Shown: positions 28,387 to 36,738, numbered from the stretch's first letter. The stretch is DNA of 64,000 nt from Methanoregula sp. PtaU1.Bin051 (GCA_002067895.1 MVRE01000003.1:124001-188000), one strand, 5' to 3'. Numbers and translations are program-made. Notes: generated by a model from the letters alone, not told the origin.

Positions 28387-28740
28387 TCATACGTCTTCGC
28401 GAATGCCGAGAATGACCATCTTCTGATCGCACCGGATCCCCCGGTTCTTATCCTTTTTCACGGAAACAAGGTGATGAGGCCCAACGGGATGCTCAACAGA
28501 ACCCGCTGTAATGACGCCCTTTCCCTGCAGAACGACAAACACCACAGCGTACGGTTCCGGGTGAGGAGGGATCTCCTGCCCGTCATCAAGGCAGACAAGG
28601 ACAATGTCTGAGCCTGCGGTTTTCATCAGGTCTTTTTTGACCGGGCCGGATGCGGAGAATTTTGCCAATGTGCACAAGTCCATTGCTATCGCCACTTGTT
28701 TCGGAACGATAATCTGCGGCACAGATAAAAAAATCTTCAC
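28387..28740 (-). CDS. Cupin-fold protein
   Basis: A 117-residue single-domain cupin. The IPPHPEPYAVVFVV and HPVGPHHLVSV segments fit the two cupin motifs, including metal-ligand-like histidines. It is probably co-transcribed with the ABC-2 exporter genes just downstream (16-base gap). Function unknown. Confidence 0.65.
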   Translation of the reverse strand: MKIFLSVPQIIVPKQVAIAMDLCTLAKFSASGPVKKDLMKTAGSDIVLVCLDDGQEIPPHPEPYAVVFVVLQGKGVITAGSVEHPVGPHHLVSVKKDKNRGIRCDQKMVILGIREDV

Positions 28741-28816
28741 ACTCCCGGTTTGGGTTCTATCTCTGATATATCAAAACAGCAGTACATCCCTTCATATCCT
28801 CCCACTTTTCTGTCAC

Positions 28817-29266
28817 CTAAACCACTCCTGCCAGCATCGCCACCCCGAGTGCTACCATCACAATGCCGATGAGGAGCCGCACCCGGCGCCGGCTCCCTGC
28901 CCGGTACGCTTCCATCCGTTCCGGCGTCCCGCCCCAATATACCACGAGAAGGATGAGGATGAGCGGGAGCACGAAGATCAGGTTGTAGAGCAGGAGGTAC
29001 GGGATTCCTTCAGCAAGTGTCATACGATCGCCGAGAAGCCCGAGGATGGCAAGGTACACGCCGCCGGTGCAGGGAAGTTCCACCATGCTGACGACCGCTC
29101 CGAGGATGATGGCCGAGGGGACGGATGCCCGTTTCACGTACTCGTCAATTGCCGCCTTCTTTGAAACGGGGATTGCGAGCGTAAAGATCTCGCGCCTGAG
29201 GAGTACTTCTGCGATATCAATCGCCGCGTCAATCTGCTGCTGGAGCGCCCCGGGTAACCCCTGCAT
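28817..29266 (-). pseudogene. CcdA/DsbD-like membrane protein, 5'-truncated
   Basis: The remaining 149 residues are the second half of a CcdA-type electron-transfer membrane protein, with VELPCTGGVYLAIL (the second conserved Cys site) and three or four helices. The first half with its N-P-C site is missing. Upstream in frame lies a stop (TAG near 29308) and before that a short Cys-rich stretch (TCPCKPCTGK). The gene is probably a remnant; it could also be a short functional form. Confidence 0.55.
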
Positions 29267-29365
29267 CTTTACGTCCAGGAACCCCCGGATAATGGTCGGC
29301 GGATTCTCCTATGGGCACGGCCGGTTTTTCCCGGTGCACGGTTTGCACGGGCACGTCACGGGTGG

Positions 29366-30106
29366 TCACTCCTTCACAATCCCGTCATAGAAGAATGCAG
29401 CTGCAACCGCTCCGATAACCGGCCCGATGATATAGATCGGGAAGTACTGCCAGAGAGACGGTCCGCCGAGCAGGGAATCGATCAGGTACGGGCCGAACGT
29501 ACGCGCTGTATTCAGTGAAGAGCCGGTAATATTGCCGATGGTCGTAATGACACCCCCGACAGTCAGACCGATGATGAGCCCGGCAAATCCCTGCGGTGCC
29601 CGGCTGTCCACGGCAATGCCCATGATAACCAGCATCAGGACAAAAGTGCCGATGGTCTCGGCAAGGATTGCCTGCCCGTACCCGATGCCGGGGAACGGTG
29701 CGGTTGCCCCGAGTCCCCCGATGGTGACCGCGTCCATCCCGGCACTTGCGGCAAAGAGCAGGCTCCCAAGTGCAGCCCCGATCAGCTGGGCAATGATGTA
29801 GGCGATGGTCTCTGAGGACGGAAAGCGTTTCGTTGCCCAGAGAGCGATGGTAACCGCCGGGTTGATGTGGGCACCCGAGACCCGCCCCATCGCATAGATG
29901 ACAGCAGCAATGACGATGGCGAACGCCATCCCAATCGCAAACCAGTCGCCGAGTCCGCCCAGCGCACCGATGCCGATGTTGAACGGGGTTTTTGTTTCGG
30001 TTCCGCTCGCAATCATCAGGGTGATGGCAGCGGCGCCGGCACCAAAATAAACAAGAAGCGCTGTCCCGGCAAGTTCCGCGACGCACCGCTTACCCAGCGT
30101 GGGCAT
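29366..30106 (-). CDS. Aquaporin/MIP-family channel with an NTA second box
   Basis: A 246-residue, six-helix channel. The first pore loop is HINPAVT; the second, in the GSSLNTARTF segment, is Asn-Thr-Ala instead of Asn-Pro-Ala. It is clearly of the MIP family (water/glycerol or CO2/H2S permeation, AqpM-like). The replaced proline may change the pore. It lies directly downstream of DUF2180. Confidence 0.88.
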   Translation of the reverse strand: MPTLGKRCVAELAGTALLVYFGAGAAAITLMIASGTETKTPFNIGIGALGGLGDWFAIGMAFAIVIAAVIYAMGRVSGAHINPAVTIALWATKRFPSSETIAYIIAQLIGAALGSLLFAASAGMDAVTIGGLGATAPFPGIGYGQAILAETIGTFVLMLVIMGIAVDSRAPQGFAGLIIGLTVGGVITTIGNITGSSLNTARTFGPYLIDSLLGGPSLWQYFPIYIIGPVIGAVAAAFFYDGIVKE

Positions 30107-30109
30107 CCA

Positions 30110-30319
30110 TCATTCCTCCTCATACGCTGCGTTGCAGTCAGGACAGAGAATCCGGGGGATTTTTTTCTGGCGTTTCCTTGCGGGGAACGGATAACCTCCC
30201 TGCCAGACTTCGGTTTCCGTGCGGACAGCGTGCCGCATGCAGAGCCCCATACCGCAAACGATGCATACTGCCACGGCATCACTGTCCTTTCCCTCGCGTG
30301 CACAGACATAGCATTTCAT
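30110..30319 (-). CDS. DUF2180 small zinc-ribbon-like protein
   Basis: A 69-residue protein with two Cys pairs, CYVC at the start and CIVCGMGLC, followed by a terminal ILCPDC. This pattern fits a small archaeal zinc-binding family (DUF2180). I chose ATG 30319, which follows a GAGGTG site; a GTG three codons upstream is the alternative. Confidence 0.75.
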   Translation of the reverse strand: MKCYVCAREGKDSDAVAVCIVCGMGLCMRHAVRTETEVWQGGYPFPARKRQKKIPRILCPDCNAAYEEE

Positions 30320-30345
30320 TTCCGTCACCTCTTAAAAAGAAAGGA

Positions 30346-31845
30346 TCAGACCGCCTCTTTCCACTGGCAGTAGCAGTGACGGAAATCCATGAGTGCAGCG
30401 GATGCACAGTCCTTGCAGATCCGTGCCGGGGCTGCGGGGGTTTCCTTGTGCAGGGCGATGATATTGGTCATAAGCGTCGCGGTCACCGGTTCACTCGTGA
30501 GGAGGCAGGGGTAATCTGCAAGCCGGAGCATCGCTGAGGCCCTGACAGTGATGGCGCAGGCCGGGTATGCATATCGCTGCGGGTTCATCAGCACCTCGTT
30601 CTTGTGAATAGGCGAAAGATCGACATCGAAGGTACCCACCTTCGGTTTCAGCATGCCCTTTTCACCGTTTTGCGCCCTTCGCGCCTTGTCCAGGTATTTC
30701 CAGCCCCGGTAGATCATGTCCATGAAATCGCAGTTATGCAGTTCTGCCGCTGCGCCCCGGGTCGGATAGAGCTGGACATAGTTGTGCCACCGCTTGGTGA
30801 GAAGGTCGACAACCATGATCGCATTGAAACCGTCGAGTTCGAGGAGATACTCGGCAGCACAGGCAGAAGCACCGGTCGCAAGCGAGAGGAGGTCATACTC
30901 GCTCTTGTACCTGGGCAGCGCATTTCTGAGATTCAGTTCCATTACTTCGGTTGCGGCCTCGATGGTCGCCATGATGACGTCATCCTTGCACATGTTGAAG
31001 GTAGACTGTGAGATGTGGTGAGCGATATCCCCGACGCAATAGGCAGGGACGGTGACGATATTGCCGTAATGAACACCCTCGTCAATCGCTGCTTTGACTG
31101 CTCCTTCCATCTTTTTCCGGTACCCTGCCATGTACTTCCGGCAATCGAACGAGTTCATCCCAGCCGCGTCCATGAGCTCTGCCTGCGTCCTGACCGGCTC
31201 ATCGTAGACATTCTTCAGCATTGCAATCTCTGCTTTGACTGCGTCAGCAAGGGTTGCGCCCTTCTCGGTCTCGTGGGCGAATACTTCCCCGATCCCGTAG
31301 GACGTGTTCATGCCCCATGATTTGGACGCGAGGATTGCCTGCTTGTGCGCAACCGGGATATCGACGGTCTGGAGGATCTGGTTGACTACGTTGCTCGTGC
31401 TGCCGGGAATAAGCGCAAAGTCCACGACGCAGGTCGGTCCGTAGAAACCAGAGTAGCGGCGTGCCGACTCTTTGCCGATCAATGCTTCGGCTTTCCCGAT
31501 CGCTTTCACGAACGCATCGATGCTTTTCCTGAATGCCGGGTCCTCATCACAGAGGATCTCCATGACCACCGGCGTCTGGTAATGCTCAACAAAGGGATCG
31601 TCCTCGGGGCGCACGGTCTTTGTCAGTCCTTCGAGGACATCAAAATGTGCCTTTACCGAATCGGCGTGCAGGGAGAAGACCGCCTTCGACTGGTTGCCCA
31701 CAGCCGTCATCTTTTTTACGGCGTCGAGATACACTTTAGCATCGTCGATGACAAATGCCTGTCCCCGCTTCTTTTTCACCATACTGACATCTGCCCGCTG
31801 GGCAGTCATTGCTTCGTCAATCATTTTTTTGTAGAGTTCCGTCAT
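30346..31845 (-). CDS. DUF2193 family protein, conserved in methanogens
   Basis: A 499-residue soluble protein that I match to the uncharacterised methanogen family DUF2193. It has no transmembrane segment. It contains a set of cysteines (for example CEHYQ-free core, ICKDCAS near the C-terminus and CHYCQ-like end) and many aromatic and charged residues. Its function is unknown. Its closest gene neighbour is DUF2180, with which it forms an operon. Confidence 0.7.
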   Translation of the reverse strand: MTELYKKMIDEAMTAQRADVSMVKKKRGQAFVIDDAKVYLDAVKKMTAVGNQSKAVFSLHADSVKAHFDVLEGLTKTVRPEDDPFVEHYQTPVVMEILCDEDPAFRKSIDAFVKAIGKAEALIGKESARRYSGFYGPTCVVDFALIPGSTSNVVNQILQTVDIPVAHKQAILASKSWGMNTSYGIGEVFAHETEKGATLADAVKAEIAMLKNVYDEPVRTQAELMDAAGMNSFDCRKYMAGYRKKMEGAVKAAIDEGVHYGNIVTVPAYCVGDIAHHISQSTFNMCKDDVIMATIEAATEVMELNLRNALPRYKSEYDLLSLATGASACAAEYLLELDGFNAIMVVDLLTKRWHNYVQLYPTRGAAAELHNCDFMDMIYRGWKYLDKARRAQNGEKGMLKPKVGTFDVDLSPIHKNEVLMNPQRYAYPACAITVRASAMLRLADYPCLLTSEPVTATLMTNIIALHKETPAAPARICKDCASAALMDFRHCYCQWKEAV

Positions 31846-31986
31846 AGTACATTCACCTCGTAATTCTCCTGCTCCGCAGGGAATGATCGTTCACCATACC
31901 ACGTATGATCGATGCAGACACCTGCATTTCATCTCAAACGATCTATCCTGTCAAAAAGATCCTGATCAAAACCTCCCACTATCTGG

Positions 31987-32151
31987 TCAGCCGCCTCCGG
32001 CCGGGGGAAACAGTACGACGAGATCGCCGTCTGCGAGTGGAGTGTCCAAGCCCCGGATAAACTGGATATTCCGCCCGTTATGCAAGATATTGACAAAATT
32101 TTTCAGGACACCGGTCCTTTCAATTGCCATCTTTCCTGCATATCCATCCAT
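31987..32151 (-). pseudogene. MoaD-like ubiquitin-fold remnant
   Basis: An open frame of 54 residues ending LADGDLVVLFPPAGGG, the C-terminal di-glycine tail of MoaD-type sulfur carriers. The centre (NGRNIQF, GLDTPL) also fits. The N-terminal third is absent: a stop precedes the first ATG-bearing segment. It may be a degraded MoaD paralogue or a short functional form. Confidence 0.5.
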
Positions 32152-32295
32152 GGTATTCGCCAATGGATGATTAGGCTTCTAGTAAATAAATGTTATTCAA
32201 GATTTTTTGAAATCATTAACCGGGCAGGATTGTTAAAACAAGACGGGCAGTTCCCGACGATGAGTCCCTATACTGTCAGGAAAAAGTGATCCTCA

Positions 32296-32557
32296 CTATC
32301 CTTCTTTCATTCGGCATACGGGAATTTGATCATCATCAATCATCTGGATCTTCATATGTTCGATGGCCCAGTTGTAGAGGGAATCAAGTACCGGAATGAT
32401 AGGCATGACCTGAAACAAAGCGGGAACCTGTGAGCGAGTCCGAAGAAATAACGTAATTCTATGAAATCTTCTTCACGATAGAGCCCGAAGTTATCCACAT
32501 CTCCAGAAATACTGATAATCCCCGGCAGCGAAGCAGAATCAATCCGTACCAGCGTGA
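32296..32557 (-). pseudogene. Unidentified frameshifted coding remnant
   Basis: Two consecutive open stretches on the minus strand join with a frameshift near 32405-32430. One reads GDVDNFGLYREEDFIELRYFF-like sequence; the next reads VMPIIPVLDSLYNWAIEHM and ends at 32296. The second resembles the C-terminal tail of HxlR-type regulators but the first does not, so I leave it unnamed. Confidence 0.3.
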
Positions 32558-32563
32558 GTGAAT

Positions 32564-33193
32564 ATGCGGGAAAATATCAGGCCACAGGTTCATCGGGATA
32601 TCCCCTTCTTCCATCAGCATTATGATTATACCTGCGGCCCCGCATGCCTGATGATGTCCATGCAGTACTGCAATCCCGGCATGCAAACCGGTAAAGCGCT
32701 GGAGATCGATCTCTGGCGGGAAGGAACCTTTGTGATTGTGTACGGGACCAGCAGGTTCGGCCTAGCCTATTCCGCTGCTGTCCGCGGCTTTAAGGCGCGT
32801 GTTACCAGTAATACGGGAGGCGTGGATTTTGTCGACCGTTTCATTCCTCCGTTGTCCGATAAAGATCTGGAAACGCTGACATACCATTTCCTCGAACGAC
32901 GGGCCCGGTGCAGGAAGCGGGGTGTACGGGAGCGCACGGGAACAATCACAGCGGATATTCTTTATGATGTTCTCGAAGCGGATCATGTCCCGCTGATAAT
33001 CACCAGCACATCGTATTTTGGCAGGGAAGATCTTCCTCACTGGGTAGTCGGGACGGGAATCAGCGATACATTCCTCTCCCTCAATAATCCGCTTGATGCC
33101 CGGAAAAAGAAAAGGGAGGTGCCATTGTCTGATCTGCCGGCGTTCATCGGCTATCGCGGCAGCCAGTCAATGGTCGAAGGGTGGAAAGAATGA
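32564..33193 (+). CDS. C39-like cysteine peptidase domain protein
   Basis: A 209-residue protein from the ATG at 32564. The N-terminal segment DYTCGPACLMM gives the catalytic Cys of a peptidase_C39_2-type fold, and the later LPHWVVGTG segment gives the His. It is cytoplasmic, with no signal peptide. No ABC or bacteriocin partner is visible, so a leader-peptidase role is not supported. Confidence 0.6.
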   Translation: MRENIRPQVHRDIPFFHQHYDYTCGPACLMMSMQYCNPGMQTGKALEIDLWREGTFVIVYGTSRFGLAYSAAVRGFKARVTSNTGGVDFVDRFIPPLSDKDLETLTYHFLERRARCRKRGVRERTGTITADILYDVLEADHVPLIITSTSYFGREDLPHWVVGTGISDTFLSLNNPLDARKKKREVPLSDLPAFIGYRGSQSMVEGWKE

Positions 33194-33275
33194 GATACAT
33201 TCTTCTGACCCGGGGATGGCGCCGGAGGTGCAGCATCCGTTTTGAAAACTGCGATGGTGACCCGGCAGGTTTTTT

Positions 33276-34013
33276 TTAGTATACCACACCGGCTCCATAT
33301 ACCAAAACGGTGTAGTAAACCCCGACCACGATGAATACCGCCGCAACCGCTCTCCGTATCCAGACCTCAGCGGCTCCGACTTTCTGCATCAGCCCTTTGC
33401 ATTTCCCGATTCCCTGTGCAAGCAAAAACGAGATCACGATGACCGTCAGACCCGTGGCAAGCGCGAAGACTGCCGGGATGATAACCGGATCGCCCGCACC
33501 CAGCGCGAGCGGGATGAGCATGGCAAAGAAGAGCACCGCAGAGAACGGGCAGAACGAGAGCGCAAAGATAACCCCGAGAAGGAACGCCCCGAGATATCCC
33601 TTGTCAGCGAGCCCTGCCGAAATGCCGGACGTGAACCCGGAGAGCCGGTCGCCCCCGGGCAGCCGATCGACGGTTATGAAGCCGAGCAGGAAGATCCCGC
33701 ACAACACGAGAAACGGCCCGATCAGCCGCTCACCGTACTGTTGGAGCGCCCAGGAGAGCGCCTGCATGTTCATACCGAAGAGAACAATCGCGGAAGCAAC
33801 CGCGATATAGGCTGCCATCCGGCCGAGCGTATACACGCACCCCGTAAGAAGCGTGTGCCGGCTGCTGTCAATCCTTTTTGAGATATACGCGATGGCGGTG
33901 ATGTTGGTTGCAAGCGGGCAGGGACTGATGGCGGTCATCAGCCCGATGAAAAAAGCGGCAACTACCGGAACCGGGCTCTCCCCCATCGTCCCGAGATAAT
34001 TCAGGAGGTCCAT
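33276..34013 (-). CDS. ArsG-like CcdA-superfamily permease
   Basis: A 245-residue, six-helix membrane protein of the LysE/CcdA superfamily. A Pro-Cys site appears near the start (AISPCPLATN) and a second one later (LSFCPFSA). Together with the adjacent ArsF-like lipoprotein and an ArsR regulator it matches the ArsG group, which exports reduced aromatic arsenicals in the arsEFG system of bacteria. That role is inferred from relatives and context. Confidence 0.65.
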   Translation of the reverse strand: MDLLNYLGTMGESPVPVVAAFFIGLMTAISPCPLATNITAIAYISKRIDSSRHTLLTGCVYTLGRMAAYIAVASAIVLFGMNMQALSWALQQYGERLIGPFLVLCGIFLLGFITVDRLPGGDRLSGFTSGISAGLADKGYLGAFLLGVIFALSFCPFSAVLFFAMLIPLALGAGDPVIIPAVFALATGLTVIVISFLLAQGIGKCKGLMQKVGAAEVWIRRAVAAVFIVVGVYYTVLVYGAGVVY

Positions 34014-34014
34014 G

Positions 34015-34482
34015 TCAGGAGAGGTCCCCGTTTAGCCTTTTGGAGATGATCCCTGACAGATAAGTGGAATACGCTTCCTTGTTGTTGATCAGGTACCAGA
34101 CCCTGATATCCTCTTCTTTGTAGAATCCGTTTGCGTCATACACGCCAATCCACAGTGAGGAGCCGGTTGCTCCGTACTTACTGACCAGTTCGTTATTCTC
34201 CGGCAGTTGTCCGTTCACGTGGGCAAAGACGAGCCGTCCTGACGCGAGTTCATCCTTGAAATTCTCGTTCACGGTCTTCTCGGCAAGGTCGCCGACCGCG
34301 ATACACGAAATGCACTGCTGGGTTGCGTGGAAATGATAGACTTCGACTTTTTCTACCGGGCCGGCTGTGGCAGGTACGGATGAAGACGTGCTCGCCGGGG
34401 AAGTGCATCCGGCAGCAACTCCGAATCCGATTAAAGTGCAAAAAATGATGATACCGGCGAAAATACACTGGAGATTTGGCAT
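34015..34482 (-). CDS. ArsF-like thioredoxin-fold lipoprotein
   Basis: A 155-residue protein with a lipoprotein signal (hydrophobic stretch, then AAGCTS) and a thioredoxin-like domain. A CxxC appears in the segment HATQQCISCIAVGD. It resembles the ArsF family associated with nitroaromatic arsenical reduction. It stops just before ArsG and follows the small Cys-rich gene, so the three are one transcription unit. No nitroreductase partner (ArsE) is seen in the window. Confidence 0.65.
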   Translation of the reverse strand: MPNLQCIFAGIIIFCTLIGFGVAAGCTSPASTSSSVPATAGPVEKVEVYHFHATQQCISCIAVGDLAEKTVNENFKDELASGRLVFAHVNGQLPENNELVSKYGATGSSLWIGVYDANGFYKEEDIRVWYLINNKEAYSTYLSGIISKRLNGDLS

Positions 34483-34487
34483 TATTC

Positions 34488-34664
34488 TTACTGCTCTTTT
34501 TTCTCTTCTGGTTTTGGAACGATCTTCGGGCCGCAGCAGGAGCAGGGTTCACCGGTCGCATCCGATTCTTTCCTGACTTCGTTTTTCGGAACGATCTTCG
34601 GGCCACAGCAGCACGAATCGGTCTTACCGAAGATCCTTTCCAGGAATCCTTTCTTCTCTGTCAT
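34488..34664 (-). CDS. Small Cys-rich protein with two CCGPKIVPK repeats
   Basis: A 58-residue protein read on the minus strand from the ATG at 34664 to the TAA at 34488. It contains the cysteine clusters SCCCGPKIVPK and CSCCGPKIVPK, separated by about 20 residues, and a charged Lys/Glu tail. Very short Cys-cluster proteins of this kind accompany ars permeases in other prokaryotes. Likely metal(loid) binding or buffering, inferred. Confidence 0.65.
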   Translation of the reverse strand: MTEKKGFLERIFGKTDSCCCGPKIVPKNEVRKESDATGEPCSCCGPKIVPKPEEKKEQ

Positions 34665-34728
34665 GTTGAGCTGTAAGCACGGATCATTTAAAATTATTTT
34701 GAATTACCAAAAAATCTCTGGCAGGAGA

Positions 34729-34938
34729 TTATCCGGTATCGGTAAGAAGCGAGTGTATCACGCCGGAAACTTCGGAGGAGAGATTGTCGGCCCGTATGAG
34801 TGCAAGGCAGCAGATCCCATCGTTGTTCAGCCAGCTGACAAGAGCGAGCTTGTCACCGTCCCTGATATCTGCCCGCTTCCGTACCTCTTTGGGAATCACA
34901 ATCTGCCCGCGGCTGTTGATGGAGAGCACGGCTTCCAC
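34729..34938 (-). CDS. AbrB/SpoVT-type DNA-binding protein
   Basis: A 69-residue swapped-hairpin AbrB-type domain (INSRGQIVIPKEVRKRADIRDGDKL) followed by a short Cys-containing tail. It begins 60 bases after the ArsR stop and in the same frame, at a GTG. A Cys-containing stretch upstream in the same frame suggests the true N-terminus may be longer, but no better start codon is seen. Second regulator in the operon. Confidence 0.7.
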   Translation of the reverse strand: MEAVLSINSRGQIVIPKEVRKRADIRDGDKLALVSWLNNDGICCLALIRADNLSSEVSGVIHSLLTDTG

Positions 34939-34998
34939 CCTGCAGGCTGCATGCGTGCTTTCCGGTGGCGGCTGCTGGCGAATCCCTGTTCCCCCCGT

Positions 34999-35403
34999 TC
35001 AGGTTCCTGCGTGTTCGGTACACTGCAGCAACCGTCGCCCGCGCTCCGTAATGGAGTAGATGATCCAGTTGCCCTGGTATTCGCCTTCAATCAACCCGGC
35101 TTCCTTGAGGCTGGTAAGGTGGTAGGAAAGTTTTGAACCGGAAAGGCGCATGAACCGGTTGATGACGCAGACGCAGAGCGGCTGGTCCCGGATGATGTAC
35201 AGGATGGAGAGGCGGATCGGGTCGGAAAGCGCATGGTAGATCCTGCTACGTTCCTCCAGTTTCTTCCGGGGAGGGATCTGGCGGGCCAGACCTTCCATCC
35301 CGCCTCTCGCGTTGAGTTCCTCCCGGACCTTTTCCGGAAGTTCTGTTACGGGATCACCCTCCTGAACCGGTGTCCCGCAGCATGATACCGTTTTTTTCTT
35401 CAT
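34999..35403 (-). CDS. arsR: ArsR-family metalloid-sensing repressor
   Basis: A 134-residue winged-helix regulator. The metal-sensing CxC pair lies at C77 and C79 (in LCVCV), with a further CC at residues 8-9. The helix-turn-helix follows (SGSKLSYHLTSLK). It is first in the left-facing operon and lies beside a 16-bp palindrome that overlaps its own start region, consistent with autoregulation by arsenite or antimonite-type ligands. ATG at 35403; TATA at 35429-35436 predicts a leaderless transcript. Confidence 0.85.
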   Translation of the reverse strand: MKKKTVSCCGTPVQEGDPVTELPEKVREELNARGGMEGLARQIPPRKKLEERSRIYHALSDPIRLSILYIIRDQPLCVCVINRFMRLSGSKLSYHLTSLKEAGLIEGEYQGNWIIYSITERGRRLLQCTEHAGT

Positions 35404-35419
35404 TTCAAACTAATCTGAA
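35404..35419. promoter_or_regulatory. 16-bp palindrome, copy 1 (ArsR operator candidate)
   Basis: TTCAA-ACTAAT-CTGAA directly abuts the arsR start codon, between it and the TATA element. One arm has a single mismatch to the TTCAA-N6-TTGAA consensus of copies 2 and 3. Confidence 0.65.
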
Positions 35420-35428
35420 ATGCGCAGG

Positions 35429-35436
35429 TATAAATA
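35429..35436 (-). promoter_or_regulatory. TATA element of the arsR operon
   Basis: TATAAATA (as written on the plus strand) lies about 26-33 bases ahead of the arsR start codon on the minus strand, giving a leaderless transcript start at or near the ATG. Confidence 0.5.
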
Positions 35437-35456
35437 TCTTGCCCGGTAACCGGAGA

Positions 35457-35472
35457 TTCAATAAAACTTGAA
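35457..35472. promoter_or_regulatory. 16-bp palindrome, copy 2 (ArsR operator candidate)
   Basis: TTCAA-TAAAAC-TTGAA with perfect arms, in the divergent region between arsR and the first permease gene. It is placed to block transcription to the right. Confidence 0.65.
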
Positions 35473-35711
35473 ATTTGGAGGAACAAGATAAGAACATGCC
35501 TCTCTGTCCCGGATGTGTCGGGTGGGGTGAAGATCCGCCGGCTCCTGTTCATGACATACCCGGATGCCATCCGGTTTCATGATGGATTGTGAAAACACCA
35601 GCTGCATATGCATGCACAATCGGAGAGAGTCTATGAGAATTACGTATTGTTCATCCCGCCAGACGGACGGGGATTTATTCGATTTATTGTCATCTGATCA
35701 GGGAACAGGGG

Positions 35712-36659
35712 GTGCGGGAAGCCTTGACTGCGATCAATGACATCGTTACCACGGGCCAGTATTTCGCGATCATAACCGTTGAACTCATCGTCCTCTTCAT
35801 CGGTATCAGTTTCCTCGTCGGCCTGATTCGCGAATACGTGCCGGAGGACAAGATCAAGGCAACCCTGAAAGGCCGGAAGTACGGGGTGGGAAATGTCTTC
35901 GGTGCCGCGTTTGGGGCGCTCACCCCGTTCTGCTCCTGCTCCACCATCCCGATCCTGGTAGGGCTGCTGGATGTCGGGATACCGTTTGGGATCGCGTACT
36001 CGTTCCTGATCGCGTCCCCGCTCTTAAACCCCGTCATATTCTTTTTGCTGCTCGCGCTCTTTGGCATCGTCCCGACGCTCATCTATGCCGCGATCACGTT
36101 CTCGATCGCGGTCATCTCCGGCATCCTGCTCGAACGGGCAGGGTATACCCGGTATGTCAAGCCGGTCACGCTGGAGACAACTGCGGCATGCGAGTGCGAG
36201 TGCGCTGGATCTCCGGGATCATCGGTACACAAAGCCCGGTTCTCCCGCTCGCTCGGGTTTGCGTGGTCGCTCTTCCGGCAGGTCGTCCCTTACCTGATCC
36301 TCGGTGCGGCCATCGGGGCGTTCATCTACGGGTTTGTGCCGGAAGATCTCATCATCGCCCTTGCCGGCCCGCAGAACCAGCTTGCCATCCCGGTCGCCGC
36401 GATCATCGGCGTCCCGATGTACATCCGGGCGGAGACCATCATCCCCATCAGCGCCGTGCTCCTCGCAAAAGGGATGGGCATCGGAGCGGTGATGGCCCTG
36501 ATTATCGGCGGGGCCGGAGCAAGCATTCCCGAAGTAACGCTCCTTGCATCGATCTTCGAGAGGCGCCTTGTTGCCGCATTTGTTGCCACCGTCATCGGGG
36601 TTGCGATCCTGGCAGGGATTATCTTCCAGATGATGGCTACAGCAGGGATCGTCGGCTGA
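35712..36659 (+). CDS. Permease of the DUF318/ArsP-like family (PF03773)
   Basis: A 315-residue, about eight-helix permease. The signature FCSCSTIPI lies in a transmembrane segment, and a Cys-rich loop (ACECECAG) separates the two halves. Relatives export metalloids, methylarsenicals or other metals. Start is the GTG at 35712. First gene of the right-facing arm. Confidence 0.8.
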   Translation: MREALTAINDIVTTGQYFAIITVELIVLFIGISFLVGLIREYVPEDKIKATLKGRKYGVGNVFGAAFGALTPFCSCSTIPILVGLLDVGIPFGIAYSFLIASPLLNPVIFFLLLALFGIVPTLIYAAITFSIAVISGILLERAGYTRYVKPVTLETTAACECECAGSPGSSVHKARFSRSLGFAWSLFRQVVPYLILGAAIGAFIYGFVPEDLIIALAGPQNQLAIPVAAIIGVPMYIRAETIIPISAVLLAKGMGIGAVMALIIGGAGASIPEVTLLASIFERRLVAAFVATVIGVAILAGIIFQMMATAGIVG

Positions 36660-36738
36660 TCCCACGTTCTCCCTTTTGCTGTTGGTCCGACCGGATGTGA
36701 AATGAGCAAGGTTTAATATCCGGCACATCCACTAATGA

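Noticed and set aside
29300-29320. In-frame TAG before the CcdA-like gene read as pyrrolysine
   Set aside because: No pyl genes or methylamine methyltransferases are seen and Methanomicrobiales generally lack the pathway; truncation is simpler.
35496-35741. Two short frames (28 and 35 codons) before the first permease
   Set aside because: One lacks a correctly spaced ribosome site; the other has a fair site but no conserved sequence and overlaps the permease start. Not enough support.
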